From: Dillenia suffruticosa
Taxonomy: Eukaryota > Streptophyta > Magnoliopsida > Dilleniales > Dilleniaceae
Length of the DNA: 64,000 nucleotides
Reading direction: 5' to 3'
NCBI GenBank assembly: GCA_033439265.1
Contig: JAVTVX010000026.1
Span: 3,027,501-3,091,500 of the forward strand
Part shown: positions 11,449 through 24,440 of the stretch, one piece after another
Numbering within the stretch: the stretch's first letter is position 1
Layout of the letters: each line of letters starts with the position of its first letter
The notes under the pieces: generated by a model
The model's input: the letters and a program-made list of their open reading frames with translations, nothing else
What the model was told of the DNA's origin: nothing
The model's database searches: none
Position numbers and translations under genes: made by a program

Positions 11449-14400
11449 TGTCATGTCCCAAACCGGAGCCGTGACAGCCGCCCGTTATCCCGAATGTTGA
11501 CTTTCTATAACCAAATGAGCAGAACCTCCCCAGAAGTCAGAAGTCTATCAAATACCATAGGCCAGCCCGGCCACAATCAACAATCTCCTCAAATCATCCA
11601 ATCCCTGTCAACCATGCAGGATAACGTAAGGTTAACAACAGTTCTACACTAGACCTTTACTGCCATGCCCTCATCAAAGGTATGAACAGTCGTCAGTTAC
11701 TCCTCCTGTGATTTAGAGGTGGCAGCATGACCTCTGTTTCGTTAAATTATGCTTACTTCAAAAAATATTTTAAAACATGATATTGTGCATCAGACACATA
11801 ATATAATAAATTTTACTCACAGTATACGGGAGGGTATACTACTCCCGGCATGAATCTCAAGGCATATAAACATGCTCCCCTTAATATCATTGACGAGGCT
11901 CTATAAACATAATGTAGAACATGTGTTACTTAAGAGGTTATATGATGCATATATGATGATGTAAATGTGATGCAATCCTAGTTATAGACAAACCTAGGGC
12001 TTTTTTTTTTCTTCAAAATCTAATCTCGCATCATTCTCGAGAATCGACCACAAGTTCCTCAACCGGGGTTGGAATTCGGAAATTCCAATTTCTATGATTG
12101 GCTCACATAAAAACTCACACTTTTCGTGTTGAACTTATCTCCAAAATCTCGGTGGAAGATTCCTTAAAGTCCACATTTTTAAACCAATCCAACTTTCACT
12201 TTCTATTTTATCATGTTTTAGCAAATTTCTCATATTTCACCATCTACTCATGCAAATACTCTGCTGTTTGACTATGTTGTAGTTAAGACACAGGGCAACA
12301 ACTTCCTAGTTGGGCACTTTCTTGGATTCCTAGTGCAAGTCTATGAAATAGCACCATTTGGCCCACATTACGTTTCAGAAGTCTGTTCTGACCAATTTTA
12401 GTACAGCCCTCACAACCTTTAACACACAACTCTAAATTTCCTAAAATTTTTATAGTATTTATAAGAAACATAACCATACATTTTTCATGTTTTGGATTTC
12501 TCCAAATTATGTCTAGAAGGGTCTGAAATGGACCACCAACATCTTTGTTCAGTTTTGGCTGAGAAGCAGAATCCTTTCTGCATAGTTTTGGGAGATTTTG
12601 TATAACTTTTGATTCCCTCGTGCAAATTGGCTGCAATTTTCACAACAGGTGGCTGAGAGGGAGAGCTACAACTTTTTGTCTTTGTGTTTTTGCAAACAAG
12701 GGCTGGAAGAGAGTCGTGCACTACTACTGTTTTTGGTATTGGAGAATGGGTGACCCTCTGTCGAGTTTCATAAGAATGGCTGTAACTTTGGACACAAGGG
12801 TCGGATTGAGGCGATTCTTATTTCGTTGGAAAGATAAGACATAGATCTACATTTCATATAACTGGCACAAAATCCAGTTTTGCCGGGAAAGGGGGCTGCA
12901 CTCAGAGGCAGACTTACTGCCGCAAAATAGGGTAGAACAGTGTATTGTCAAAATCTAACATACTCTCCTTTCCTAGCCATTTTTTTTTTCATGTCCGATT
13001 TCCAACCCGGCTAAGTCCAATTTTTCCTCCATTGACCTCACGGTTTTTCTTGATGGATCCCTTCATTTCCTTATAGTAAATCTTATTCTGAAGTTGGTTT
13101 TTTTGTAGTAATGCAGCAAGGTAGAAACTGCATTGGTTTTGCATCCAAAGGTCAAAAATTGAATCATTCCTTAGCTAGTTCAGTTCTCTTAGTGGTTCAC
13201 TAAGCAGATAGGCTCCAAATGACCTCAATTTTGGATATATTGGCCCTTAGGATGTGTACAAGGTCTCTGCAAAATGTCATTGAAAAAGACCAAGGGCAAC
13301 TATGGCTACCGGTCCAAGGAAACTCACTGCCTCATAGGAGTTTCCAAAATTTATAAATTTCCAGATTTTGACTGTTCCAGTTTTGCTATTGGTTTCCCTA
13401 TCAAACTAACTTCAAATGATCCCAATTTTTAACATGTTATAGTTTAGGATGTCTACAAGCTATCCATAAAAAATTCACAGAAAACTACTAAGGTTTGCCT
13501 AGGCACTCTCAGACTCACATACTTGTCTTCCCATGGTTGCGCAAACAAACACCACATACATGAAATTTTCCACTCAAATTCCAGCTCACATATATCATAC
13601 AAACACACCTCATTCTTAGTTATTTTGTGTACTTATATAACTCATTTTCCTTGGCAATTTCCAACACACAACACCTTACCCATTCAACCATCAATGTACA
13701 CATTTAACCATCGTAATATATACATACATTCTGCACACATGAAGTACACTTAAGCTCCTGCAATTTCAGCATGCAACACTTGATTCATACTCCAATTTCA
13801 AAATCAAACATAAGAGACTTTCAACACACATTGCAACCATATGAATGCCATATTTTCAGCACACCTCAGGACCATTTTCAGGATAATTTCAGCCACTAGA
13901 AGTGTCAAAATTCAGCACATGTACAAGACAATAAAGGGCAAAATTTCTCCATCAATATGCATACAAATGCAACCCAATTTCTGCACACTAAATGCACACA
14001 AACTAGTGACAAATTTCAGTATGATTTAGACCACCAAAAAAGGCTAAAATTCCTGCACATAAGTCCATGGTTTTCTTGTCCCAAAATGAAGCCAAATTAA
14101 GGCCAAAATCCAATCCTCCTAAGCTGAATTTTTTTTTCTGCACATCTTCTTAGGGTTTTCAACCATCGATTACTTACTTAAACTAGGTTCAAGTCATCAC
14201 ATAAGGTCACCAACATAAGGTTCTCACAAAGGCATCATGTGCAGAATTTTTCTCTTCCTCCAAACTTCTCCATTTTCGGCCAACTAAGGTTCCTTAACCT
14301 AGGCTTCTCCTTTTTGCTTCAAATTTGGATATGTTATACTAGAGAATGGAGGGAGTTTACCTTATGAACTGCAGGTTGATTGAAGCATTGGAAGGACAAG

Positions 14401-15484
14401 TTTTGCTCCTCCCCTTCAATTTTTGGCCCCTCCTATATCTCCAATGTAGAGTGCTCATTTTCAGCTGGTTTTTGGATATGTTGTAATAGGTTTAGAGTAG
14501 AGAAAAACCATGTAAAAACATTGGGTGATTGTTTGGAGGAAATCACTTCTCCACCTAGGTCTAGGTTTCGGCCAAGAGAAGAGAGGAGAAGAAGATTTTT
14601 GTGCTTTTGTTCCTTGGGCAACCCTTTCTCTCCCTTTCTCCCTTTCTCTCATGTTGCCTTTCACAATTCTAAAGGGGCCAACAATGGTAAAGTCAATTTC
14701 TAATCATAGTGAGTTTAATTAACTTAACTTTAGTTAAATTTAACCATTGTTAATTAACTAGGGTTAGTTTCTTCCAATCATGTAGTGCTACTTGTCAAGA
14801 CCACACAAAATCCAATAAAGTAAATTCACATACTTCAAGAGTATTAATTGCTTATCTTTTATGCCTATCCACTTGTTAACACGCGATCTGAGGTCGGTCA
14901 AAGTTACTATTCACCTCAAAAAACTAAAATTACACACGAGACCCAGGTTTTTGTACTGAGTCCAATGTCGTTGGTTTCGCGTTAATTTGAGGTCGTTTGA
15001 TCACTCAAATGTCTTTCGGAGTGAACGAAATTTTCGATCGGTCAAAATTTGACCTCGACCTCGAAATGAGTGAAATTTCACCACAAACTTTGTTTTACAT
15101 GTAGATTTCAAAAATATAGGTCTTGGGTGGAAACGAGACCGTTTGCTCCAACAAATTTCAATTCTGCCAAAAATTAGGGTTTTTCGGGTAAAAATTTTAG
15201 AGCACCAAGCATTTTTGCGCTACGGGTTAAATTTCACTTTCGCTCCTTGACCCTTCACTTTTGAAGTGAATTTAGCATGTATATATCTCACGGCATCAAA
15301 TTTGCACGTGTGGTTTTCATTTTGGCTTAATAACAAAAATTTTCGCTCTCGGTGATTTAGCTGTACAATTTTTGAAGCGATTTTCAAAACGGTAAATTTC
15401 ATAGTGAATTTTGGAAACATGATCAATATCATATATATATCGAGGAGAGTATAATATGAAAGATATCAAAGTGGCGGTGTTACA
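11449..15484 (+). mobile_element. Solo LTR C; TSD TAAAT
   Basis: Begins TGTCATGTCCCAAACCGG and ends GGCGGTGTTACA. TAAAT at 11444-11448 and at 15485-15489 is a perfect 5-bp target duplication. Length 4036 bp. It shares terminal sequence and the GCCGCCCGTTA(C/T)CC segment near the start with LTRs A and B. It also shares an ACTCACA-GTA-CGGGA block (about 11815-11850, compare 6185-6210) with A, and so belongs to a related but longer subfamily. The interior (12250-15400) has no supportable gene. Confidence 0.87.
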
Positions 15485-15715
15485 TAAATGCTGTAAAGGT
15501 CTAATTTGAACAAGGAATCAAGTTTATATCATTAAATTGATAGTGAAAAATCCATGGGGAAACTGAGAGTGGACGTATATTTGGTTTGGTAGAACCATTA
15601 TAAAAATTTTTGTGTGTTTTCTATTGCTCTAATTAAACAGCCAAACACTACTGTTATAATTTTTAAATACCTGTATAGTCAATTGATGATTCCAAATAAG
15701 CTAAATTCCCAACTC

Positions 15716-16924
15716 TAAGAAAGAATATAAATAGAGAGAAATAAAAAATGACATTTAGTTCTTAGGCCTGAAAGAAGAACTCTAAATTATAAGAACTAAG
15801 TATAGGAACAAACTAGATGATAGCAGAACCATAGCTGAAAATAAGGAGCTCAAAGGTATATCATAAGGAAAGAATAAATGAGATTTATGCCCCATAGCGA
15901 AGTCAGAAGCTCTTAAATGGAAGATCAACTTAATAAAATTGAAGGTTTGACTAATTCTCTAGCTAAAACACAGGAAAATAAAGACTCTAGACCATCAGAA
16001 TCCCTCTGAGCATATTTTCTTTTCAAAATTATCCATGAGTCACCACATTCCTTCGCTATTGGACCAATCATGCTTTTCTAAATCCTTTACTGTGGCTGCT
16101 AACATGTCTGAATGTTCAAAAAGGGAGAGACAGTGGTATACTACATAGAACATTAGTTGTGAAGGATATGATTATACCTTGAGAGAAAACTTAACTGATT
16201 ATTTCTAGAGTACAGCCGGATTCATATTAAATAGAGCTTTTAATCCATATAATCTTAGACGAAATCACCTACGAGCTTTATATAGGAAGAAAACTAGATT
16301 TGGATTACTCTCTGGGTGTAAGTGCTAGAACATAAAAAGGGCTGCCTAAGAAAACCTGATGTAAGAATAATGAAATTATTAAACTTCTAATAAAACATAC
16401 AAAATTTACAATAAGAGGACCAGGAAAATAAGGAAATCAATTCATATCAAAATTAATGAATCTAATCCTTCCAGCTTAAAACACAAATGTTTTGGTAATG
16501 ATCCTATAACTTAGAAACTAGAAGACAATTTAGAAAAAGAAAAACAATAATAAGATAATAATTCAAAATATAAAAAATTGAATAAGAGAGAAGAGAAAAA
16601 GAAAAAAGATCACCCTGAAATAATTGAGATCTGGGAAACCAGTGTGAGGAAATTGCTTCAAAATAGAGCCAAATAGGTTGAGAGGAAGGAAAGGTAGTAC
16701 ACTAGGTTCTAGGAATATAGCTGAAACTAACCCGAAATTGAATATATGTTTGAATTTTGGATCAACTCTTCAAATTCCCTCCTAAATCTAAAAGAGTAAC
16801 CCACTTTCTTCTCTTTTCCTCAAATTGATCGAAAAAACTTGTTTAACCATCGAATTGAAATCTAAGTCTCTCACGCTCAATAATCTCAAATTCAGATCTC
16901 TTTCGATTTCAAACAAAACAGCGA
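15716..16924 (+). other. Unassigned internal region of the second copia remnant
   Basis: AT-rich with no long open frame. Short stretches read like degraded coding sequence but match nothing I recognise. 16780-16920 is pyrimidine-rich and resembles the leader before the 3' ORF of the first element (about 1760-1830), which supports reading the next ORF as an element 3' ORF. Confidence 0.3.
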
Positions 16925-17473
16925 ATGAATAATGCAATTGGTGTTTCTTCATTAATCAAGGGTGGCTGGATGCAGAAAATTGGGAAATGGGTAAGAAAAG
17001 TGAAGAAAGCAAAAAAAGGAGAGTCTAGTGGGCAACAGAAAACCACTCTTATCACTAAGAATATTGAGAAATTACTTAAGGTAATAAAACATATTTCTCA
17101 CTCCTCTAAAGAAGGACTAATCATACCTATGTTAGGAGCAGTAGGGATTAGACTTATAGCTCACAATATGGTTTTTCAAGAAAGAATTGAGGGTATTGAG
17201 AAACAAAATACAAAAATCTTGAAAGAATTGACAAAAATGAGTTAGCAAATGGATGAACTCTCTAAGGGTAAGGCTAAAATTGGACATAAGAGATTTAAAG
17301 AGAGTGACAACTTCAGTGATGAGAGTAAAGAGCCTCATATGCAATTACCCAATGTCTCCCTCATCTTTCCTCTTGCCTCATTCACTATTCCATCTCTTGT
17401 CCTCATTTCCGCTGTCCCTGAGCTTTTTGCAAAACCCATGGAAAAGGAGCACTTAGCAAATGCAAAAATATAG
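16925..17473 (+). pseudogene. Probable 3' ORF of the second Sirevirus-like element, broken
   Basis: ATG at 16925 opens 106 codons. After a TAG at 17243-17245 a further 74 codons stay open in the same frame (17249-17473). The N-terminal half is basic (KWVRKVKKAKKGE). Residues about 60-85 include a hydrophobic stretch (GLIIPMLGAVGIRLIAHN). It is followed by a heptad-like acidic/basic segment (QERIEGIEKQNTKILKEL) that could form a coiled coil. I do not recognise the family. The pyrimidine-rich leader, the downstream polypurine tracts and the LTR at 38947 fit the additional ORF of a Sirevirus-type copia. It shows no clear similarity to the ORF at 1834-3123. Confidence 0.4.
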
Positions 17474-17889
17474 TGTCCAAGAATCCTAGTTTGGAGATAG
17501 TAGTATAAATACGTTTTATACTCCTTGATCTCTAAATTTCACTATACCAATAGATTTAATGTAAAGAAAGAGGTAGCAATAGAGTTAAAAATGAAAAATG
17601 ATGTTAAAGTTTCTTCTGTTATCAAAGCAAAAATAGACATAGAAATGAAATTTGGAGAAAGTGCTCAAAAGGAAGAAAGAGTTGAAATAGAAATTTGAGC
17701 GATAGGTAACTTTTCCCAATCTTAACATGTTACTTTACAAATGATTTGGGGTAGTTTAGATAGAATGCTAGATAAAGGGACAAAACTCTCAAATGCAAGA
17801 ACAATCAAATAAAATAAAAAAAAAATGTGAGCGCTCTCACACAAATAAAAGGACGACCAAATTTTCACTACAAAATTAAATTCCTATGC

Positions 17890-18110
17890 CCACGGTAACT
17901 TTTATTATCGGTAACCTTTAACAACGGTTTTTTCTTGCTTATGCGGACGTCTTTTACAAAACCATAGGGAAAAAAACACATATTTCAACGGTTTAAATTA
18001 TAACGTCGATAAAAGTTTATGAACCGTGAGTAAAATTAACATAGCCGTTGGTAAAAATAATATTCAATTTCTAATGGCTATTATTTGTCGTCGGTAAATA
18101 TAATATTTTT
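17890..18110 (+). repeat. Left subterminal repeats of the CACTA
   Basis: Several copies of CGGTAA, AACGGTTT, AACCGTGAG, CCGTTGGTAA and CGTCGGTAA in both orientations sit just inside the left terminus. They match the AACCGACGATA and AACCGATAC words at the right end. In En/Spm such subterminal repeats bind the TNPA protein; that role here is inferred. Confidence 0.6.
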
Positions 18111-18739
18111 AGGGATGGGTTGAAAATAATCTGACTCTTTTTTAGGGTCTACTGGATCTATTTAACCATACATAAATGATAATGATAATTGAAAATGCTA
18201 TATACAATTATAATTATAATGGTTTTAGTTTATATATATTTATATAATTTTTAATAACAATAAAATTTTAGAGTTAATATAAAATGGGTAATTTATAATG
18301 TGTATTGTAATAAGTTATAAGTTATAACATGATAAGCAATGGTAATAACCTAGTGGTAAGATGTTATAACACGGTAATAAGTCTGCTATAATAAGTAATG
18401 GTAACAAATGATAATTGGTAAGATGATATAATATGGTAAGATGTTAAGATATTATAACATGGTAAATTATTGGAGAATATATGTTAGTTAATATTAATTT
18501 AAATTCTCTTATATTAACAATTTAAAAAATTTAAATATTTTTGTATAGAAAAAAAAAGAAATAAGAAAAATAGAAAAAAGTGTGGAAGGTTGAGTGGAAA
18601 AAGAATAAAAAAAATGAAACGTGGGAAATATAGAGAGTAAAAAAAAACAAAAAATGGGAAAAAGGCCACGTGGTGGCAAGTGGTTAACAGGAGAGAGAAT
18701 GGATTCGAACCTCGGTGTTGCCTATTTCAAGGGTGCTTT

Positions 18740-18945
18740 TTCTCCTTTTTTTCACGCGGGGCATGCACGTGCAGTTGCAAGCGCTTGGCCCACGGCTGCA
18801 ACCGAACTCATGGGGATTGCGAACACCCCTGTGTGCGGTTGCATCCGTATGCCCCGCGCCTGCAACTACGTGAGCGTGCTAATTCCTAGCACCCCGCGGG
18901 CGCTTGCAACCACGTAGGGAGCGGTTGCAACCGCGGGGCATTACT
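18740..18945 (+). repeat. GC island A: repeats centred on GGTTGCAACCG
   Basis: A GC-rich patch begins GCGGGGCATGCACGTG and carries six or more versions of the palindrome-like word GCGGTTGCAACCGC (for example GGCTGCAACCG, GGTTGCATCCG, GGTTGCAACCGCGG), separated by spacers ending GCGGGGCAT. The surroundings are very AT-rich. It is related in layout to the island at 26930-27290. Frames here are not genes. Confidence 0.6.
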
Positions 18946-18950
18946 ATGCC

Positions 18951-19240
18951 CTTTTTTTATTTTTTTATTTTTTGATTTCTTCTTTCTTTTTTTTTACTTC
19001 TTTTTTTCACATATTTATTTTTTGCTTTTGTTTTTTTTTTTTACTTTTTTTTTACCCTTCACCATTCATTTTTTTTTTGTTTCCATTTTTTTTACCCTTC
19101 ACCTTCGGTTTATTTAACTTTTTTTTTGTTTCTTCTTCTTTTTCTTTTTCCTTTTTTTTTTTTTACTTTTTGTTTTTTTTACTGTCTTTTTATTCCTTTT
19201 TTTTCACTATTACAAGTGTTTTTATTCATTTTTTTCCACT
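18951..19240 (+). repeat. T-rich low-complexity tract
   Basis: About 290 bases dominated by runs of 4-12 T with interspersed C and A. The 113-codon open frame here is a Phe/Ser artefact of composition. 19241-19914 is AT-rich and holds nothing else recognisable. Confidence 0.8.
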
Positions 19241-19914
19241 ATTACAAAATGGAAGAATGAGAGAAATATATTGGTGGAATGATGATAATACATTAATTAT
19301 CAATATTATATAATTTAATATAAATTAAAAAAAAATAACAGTTATTTAATTTACAAATTTATCTTTTTAACATAACTCTACCATAAAATCTTTAATATTC
19401 TGTAAAAAATAATTTTCTAATTTAATCAATTTTTTTTTCATGCCAAAATTTTTGTTTATTTATTCCAATTTAATTATTTTTTTACCAAAAAAATTAATTA
19501 ATTTTAGACAAGCACTCAAAAATTTTATCATTTTATTTCAAATTCAAAGAAAAGTAAAAAAATTTAATCGTTTTATTTCAAATTTAACAAACAAGTGCTA
19601 ACAAATATAATTTATAGAAACTATTTGATAAATAAATAAATTAAAAAAATAGATTAAAACAGTAAAAAATCTATATATTTAATACAAAATTATCTAAAAA
19701 ATATATATTGTTGTAATCATTTATAAATAATGAAAATAATGAAAAGTTGAATAAGAAAAAGATAAGAAAAAAGGGTGGGAGGTTATTAGAAATAATAAAA
19801 AACTAATAACCAAATGAAAAAAAATACAAATAAAATGTAAAAAAAATAATTTTAGTAGAAAAATTTGTTTTTTTCTATACAAACAAACAATAATAGAGAA
19901 AAAATTTAAAATTA

Positions 19915-20070
19915 CAAGGTAATAAGTAATAATAATAAGTAATAAGTAATAATAATGATGATAAGTTATGATAAAAAAGTTGATTTTGAGTGATGTAACC
20001 GTAAGTAAGTAAAGTAAGTAGTAATAAGTGGTAAATAAGTAAGTGGTAATTAATAAATAACTAATAAAAT
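19915..20070 (+). repeat. GTAATAAGT-type short repeats, right of the T-rich tract
   Basis: Imperfect iterations of AATAAGTAATAATAA, AAGTAAGTAGTAA and GTGGTAATTAA. The same word family occurs at 18295-18470 and 31676-32545, and in reverse complement at 23830-24130. The protease gene at 20133-23460 therefore lies between oppositely oriented blocks. Confidence 0.55.
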
Positions 20071-20132
20071 ATAGTAAATTTATTGCTAAGAAGAGAAAAA
20101 TTGGATTTATAATGAGTTTTTATACAACAATT

Positions 20133-23100
20133 TTACAATTTTTTAATAAATTTTCTTTTTCCTTTTCTCTCATTTTTTCTCTGCTCTTTTGTCTGAATTC
20201 CTTCAAACTTGATATTCTTTGTTTCCTCGGTGTTCATCTTCATGTTGGATATCATCTCCGCACGGACCGTATTATGATCAGACATCAGAAGTTTGAGAAA
20301 ATATTCTTTCCTTAAGAAAATAAGATCCTGCATTTCATAAAATGAAACAATTAATAATTTTAATACAAATACAATACAAAATTGAAATAAGGTGTGAGAG
20401 AACATACTTCTTGACTTGGTGTACTTAAAAACATTCCCGATTCCCATATTTCCAAAACCTCATAACAAATATTCCGCAATTATTTCTGATATATAAAAAA
20501 TATTTTAGGTATGCATTATCATAAAATCAAAATTATGTAGTAAATTGTAACTTACGTATTTTGCTGCTGTGGAACTTCAACACGAACAATGTTGGAAATA
20601 TGGAGAGAATTTTCATAAATCCTTTCAATACAATTTTTCTGAAAATTCAGGAAAATATTATAATTTATAATTGAATAAAATTTGATATTTAAATATATTA
20701 AGTAATAATTACCATAAAAGTTTGGAAGTTAATATCTTCGTGACCTCTATAACTAGAGTCTAGGTAGTACATAATTTGATTGTGTAAAGCAAAACAAAAC
20801 CAATGTTCCTTGAAAAGAACAGGGATGAATACCTGAAAAAAATAAGGTATATATTAATATACCTTATTAACAGAAATATATAATAATAGTGTCTAATGTT
20901 AAAGTACTCACTAGGTTACACAATCGATAGTCGAATCCAAGTACTTCCTCAGACAAGCAACTATCGACCATCGAAATATTCCAGTTATTTTGATTGTCAC
21001 AAGCAGAAACGACGGACATCTATATTAGAAACCATAACATCTATATGAGAAAACTATGATTGAGAAAAGAAAATAATGCAAGGAGTATTATGTGTATATG
21101 AATATAAAAAGTGGTCTTGGCAATTGACTTAGGTGTCGAGGAAAGATTAAGAATATATCAAAAAAGAAGATGAAAATAGAAAAATACTTACAGAAAACCA
21201 TAATGGCAAAACACATATGGAGAAAGTGCAGTAGGTGATGTTAAGTAAACGTATATAGCAATCCATAGTCTGCAAACATAATATTATATAATTATAATCA
21301 TAATTATGCGATCATAATAATGAAAAGAAAAAATTGATAAATTCATACCAGCGTGCCAATCCAGTGAGGTGGTACCAATTCATAACTACCATCAATATTA
21401 CATAAAATTGTTCTATCAAAAAAACTAGATTTAGTAACATATATCACAATAATAATCAAATGAGAACGATTATAACATCCTTACCTATCATTATTTTTCA
21501 TGACTTTTCGTCCATAAAAAAGCCAAATATTTTCTTCTTCATCAGAAAAAATCTTTGGGTTAGCAAAGGGAAAGGGAAAGTTAGAAACTATAGATGTTGT
21601 ATCCTTATCCTTCATTTCAGTTAATGTATTCACAACTCTATATAATTCAACATCATCAGGTTCATCTTCAGGCTCCTCAGGCTCCGACCCTTTATCCTCA
21701 TACCTTTTATTCTCCAAACTATCCTCCAAATCTTGGCCTTTATGTTGTTGGTCCTCATTAAAATGACTGTCCTTACCCTTTGTTTCGTCTGCTTCCTCCT
21801 CTTCTTGCTCATCATCATATTCAAAGAGTTTGCGCAAGAAATCAGACTGAATTCGAATTGACTCCTTCAAAAAATTTTTAATTTCCTGTTTTATATCAAT
21901 TTTCTGCAAAATTAATATCACAGAGTAAGTCATTGTAAGTAACTACACTGTGGTGAGATAGTAATGTTTGTAATTTTACCTTTTTTATTTTTTCTCCAAC
22001 TGTTTCAACTGTTTCAATAGATTTTGCAACAAATCTTTTGACATTAGATAATAAACCCTACAGTGAAACTCAAATTATATACGATTCTAATCAAATATAA
22101 ACAACTTAAATCATACAATACAATATAAACTTAACTTACATTTCCACGCTCGAATCCCACTCTTCGATTTACACGATCCATCGTCCAATACTGAATAGGT
22201 TGTTTTGTTATTTTTCCTCCTAAATCACCAATTTTTACATTCTCAAAATAAAAGATCTGTGTGCACAAGACCAATATTATTATGGATATATTTATTAATA
22301 CTAAATTATAATATTTATAAAAATTGAATTAAATTATATTAAAAACTTACCATAAGTAAAAATAAACAACCACCGATTCCTGTTTTCTTCCTCTCTTCCT
22401 CCTCTCTTCCATTATTTATAACACCTTTGAATTGATAAACTTCATCAGCTAACCATTGTAAGACAAATTTAGCCCAATTGTATTGGTCAGCATTCTCCAC
22501 ATCAATAGTAGCACTGAGGTGTCACACATCAATAGTAGCACTGAGGTGTCTTGAAGCAGGGTAAACATTTGTTGTGGGACATAAAAAACATCCAAGCAGA
22601 AATAAAAGAAAGTATTGTCTAAACTTCAGAGAGGAGGAGGCATCTTCCATCTGCATCTCTTGCATATATTGTTTTAATTGACTATGCTTAAGTTTTGAAA
22701 AGTTTTTTCTCATCTCCAAGGATACAGTAGATGAACAATCCAAAACATCTCGTCCTTTATAAGGAATTCCTAAAATTCGGCCCACATCTTCGGCTGTCAG
22801 CTTAAAATTCTGATTTAAACCGATAGAGAGACGTTTTTCTATAGGTTCAAACCTCATTATCAGTTCTTCACATAATTTTCGACTTAGTGTATCACAACTA
22901 AGTTTCAAAAGGTTACTGAATCCCATATTTTTAATTATAACTTTCATATCATCAGTAAGAGTAGAAAATAACTCTTTTATTTGCTTAGGAGAGCACCTCG
23001 TTTGAATCGGCGTGGTCTTTACCCTTGTACCAGTCTTTACCCTTGTTTCAATCAATGTTGTTTCATACTTGTCATTTTCCTCCTCCTCCCATGACTATTA

Positions 23101-23460
23101 AAAAAATCACATTAACTTGCATTGAAAACTTTATTCAATTCAAAATATACATAATCAAAATATAAATAAATAATAATAATAATAATAACTAACGGTTATT
23201 GGAAGCAAGTGCCCTGTGATTTTCTTCGACGACTCCTTTCTGATGCAAAAGAAATTCAAAATTAATTGAAATAAAAAATTTGTTTACATTTAAAATCATA
23301 AATCACAAAAAATTAAACTAATATAAATTTAAAAAATTTTAAAAAATTAGTAAGAACTAACTAAAATTATAACATAATTAACCTAAAATTAAAACTTAAC
23401 TCACCTTTTCTCGGATGCCTCCTTCGATGCCTCCTTGCTCGTGTTAACTGTATCCTTCAT
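20133..23460 (-). pseudogene. Ulp1/SENP-like (C48) cysteine protease carried by the CACTA
   Basis: Read on the minus strand from ATG 23460, about 13 exons can be laid out with GT-AG borders. The main N-terminal exon (about 23093-22352) has the plant transposon-linked domain (PKQIKELF, MGFSNLLKLSCDTL, LTAEDVGRILGIP). A middle exon (21905-21480) is acidic. The C-terminal exons form the protease: VFIPVLFKEHWFCF with His at 20805-20803, MYYLDSSY with Asp at 20760-20758, and PQQQN followed after an intron by NNCGIFVM with Cys at 20478-20476. That is the His-Asp-Gln-Cys set of SUMO proteases. The C-terminal LRKEYFLKLL segment also fits. Breaks: an in-frame TGA created by a 27-bp duplication (22501-22550) and a 1-base indel at about 20455. 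Such proteases are known passengers of plant Mutator-like and some CACTA elements. Confidence 0.75.
22501..22550 (-). repeat. 27-bp tandem duplication in the protease gene
   Basis: ATCAATAGTAGCACTGAGGT plus GTC occurs at 22501-22523 and again at 22528-22550, period 27. On the minus strand the duplication junction reads GAT GTG TGA, giving a stop although 27 is a multiple of three. Without one copy the frame would stay open to about 22352. Confidence 0.85.
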
Positions 23461-23829
23461 TTTTCCTTTGTTTTTTTGATTTTCTTTTCAAATCTAAGTG
23501 TAGAAATCTTCTTCTCAATCATAGCACGAAGTAACCAGATCTTCTTTTCTTCTTTCCTTCTTTCCTTCTTTTCCTATTCTTTCTTCTTCTTTCTTCTTTC
23601 TTAAAATTTTCAAAAAAATAAAATATTAAAATGTTAAGTTTCTACCGTTAGATCAAATGTTAGTAATTCGAGATAATTTTACCCATTGATATTATGTTGA
23701 TGTTACTTGAAAAGACAATAGCCTGCAAAATTTGAAATTCCCGACAACAAAACCCAACCATTGGATTTAAAACTTCCAAGAACAAAACCAACCATTGGAT
23801 TTATAACTCTATCAATTATTTATGCAATT

Positions 23830-24130
23830 ACCGCTGCTTATGACTTTCTTACTAGTTATTACTTTACTATTACTACTTGTAGCTAATAACTACTAACTAC
23901 TTACTTACTTACTATGCTGCTTTCTAGTTTAACTACTTACTACTCTTACTACTTCTTACTACTGCTTCTTACTACTACATAGTACTACAGGTTACTACTA
24001 TTACTTATTACATACTATTTACTACCTACTATTACTTACTATATACTATTTACTACTTATATAAACCTACTATTACTTACTGCATACTATTTACTACATA
24101 CTATTACTTATTACTTACACGTTACTACTT
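23830..24130 (-). repeat. TTACTACTTA-type repeats (inverted block)
   Basis: Dense imperfect copies of TTACTACTTACTA, TACATACTATTTACTAC and related words. They are the reverse complement of the GTAATAAGT family at 19915-20070 and 31676-32545. Confidence 0.6.
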
Positions 24131-24309
24131 TTATATATATAATTATATAATACCTAGGAATTCAATATAAAATAATAAATGAGATTATAAACTAATTAAA
24201 TATAGATATAAATCTAATTACATAAAATTAATAAAAATAATAATAATGAAAGAGGATAATGATTTAATTATAAATTTAAAGAATGTATTATTTGTAATCA
24301 AAGGATAAA

Positions 24310-24440
24310 CCAAAAAATTGTATATATATATATTCTATATTCTCATATATATTATATATGGTATATATATTATATATATTATTCTTATATATATTATATA
24401 TGGTATGTATATTATATATATTATTTATGGTATGTTAATG
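24310..24440. repeat. AT microsatellite with a TATATTATATATGG period
   Basis: TATATATTATATATGGTATA units repeat with slight variation. The short open frame of Tyr/Ile here is compositional. Confidence 0.75.

Larger units (their letters stand above)
3961..15715 (+). mobile_element. 3' LTR of the first Sirevirus-like copia, split by solo LTRs
   Basis: The LTR starts TGTTGAGAATGATAGG right after a polypurine tract. Its own sequence is 3961-4929, 10893-11448 and 15490 to about 15715, roughly 1.75 kb once the inserted LTRs and duplicated target bases are removed. The parts match the LTR at 38947-41601 in order: GTCGAC-rich section, TGATTGGTTA segment, AGAGAGAA-ACC segment, then ATTGTAAAGGT / TTTGGTAGAAC-ACTATAAAAAT near the 3' end. 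The 3' boundary is approximate because no clear CA end or target duplication was found. Confidence 0.6.

Noticed and set aside
12283..12844. Frames on both strands of 70-117 codons
   Set aside because: They lie inside solo LTR C, overlap antisense to each other and show no domain.
18972..19313. 113-codon Phe-rich frame
   Set aside because: It is the translation of T-homopolymer DNA with no domain or family resemblance.
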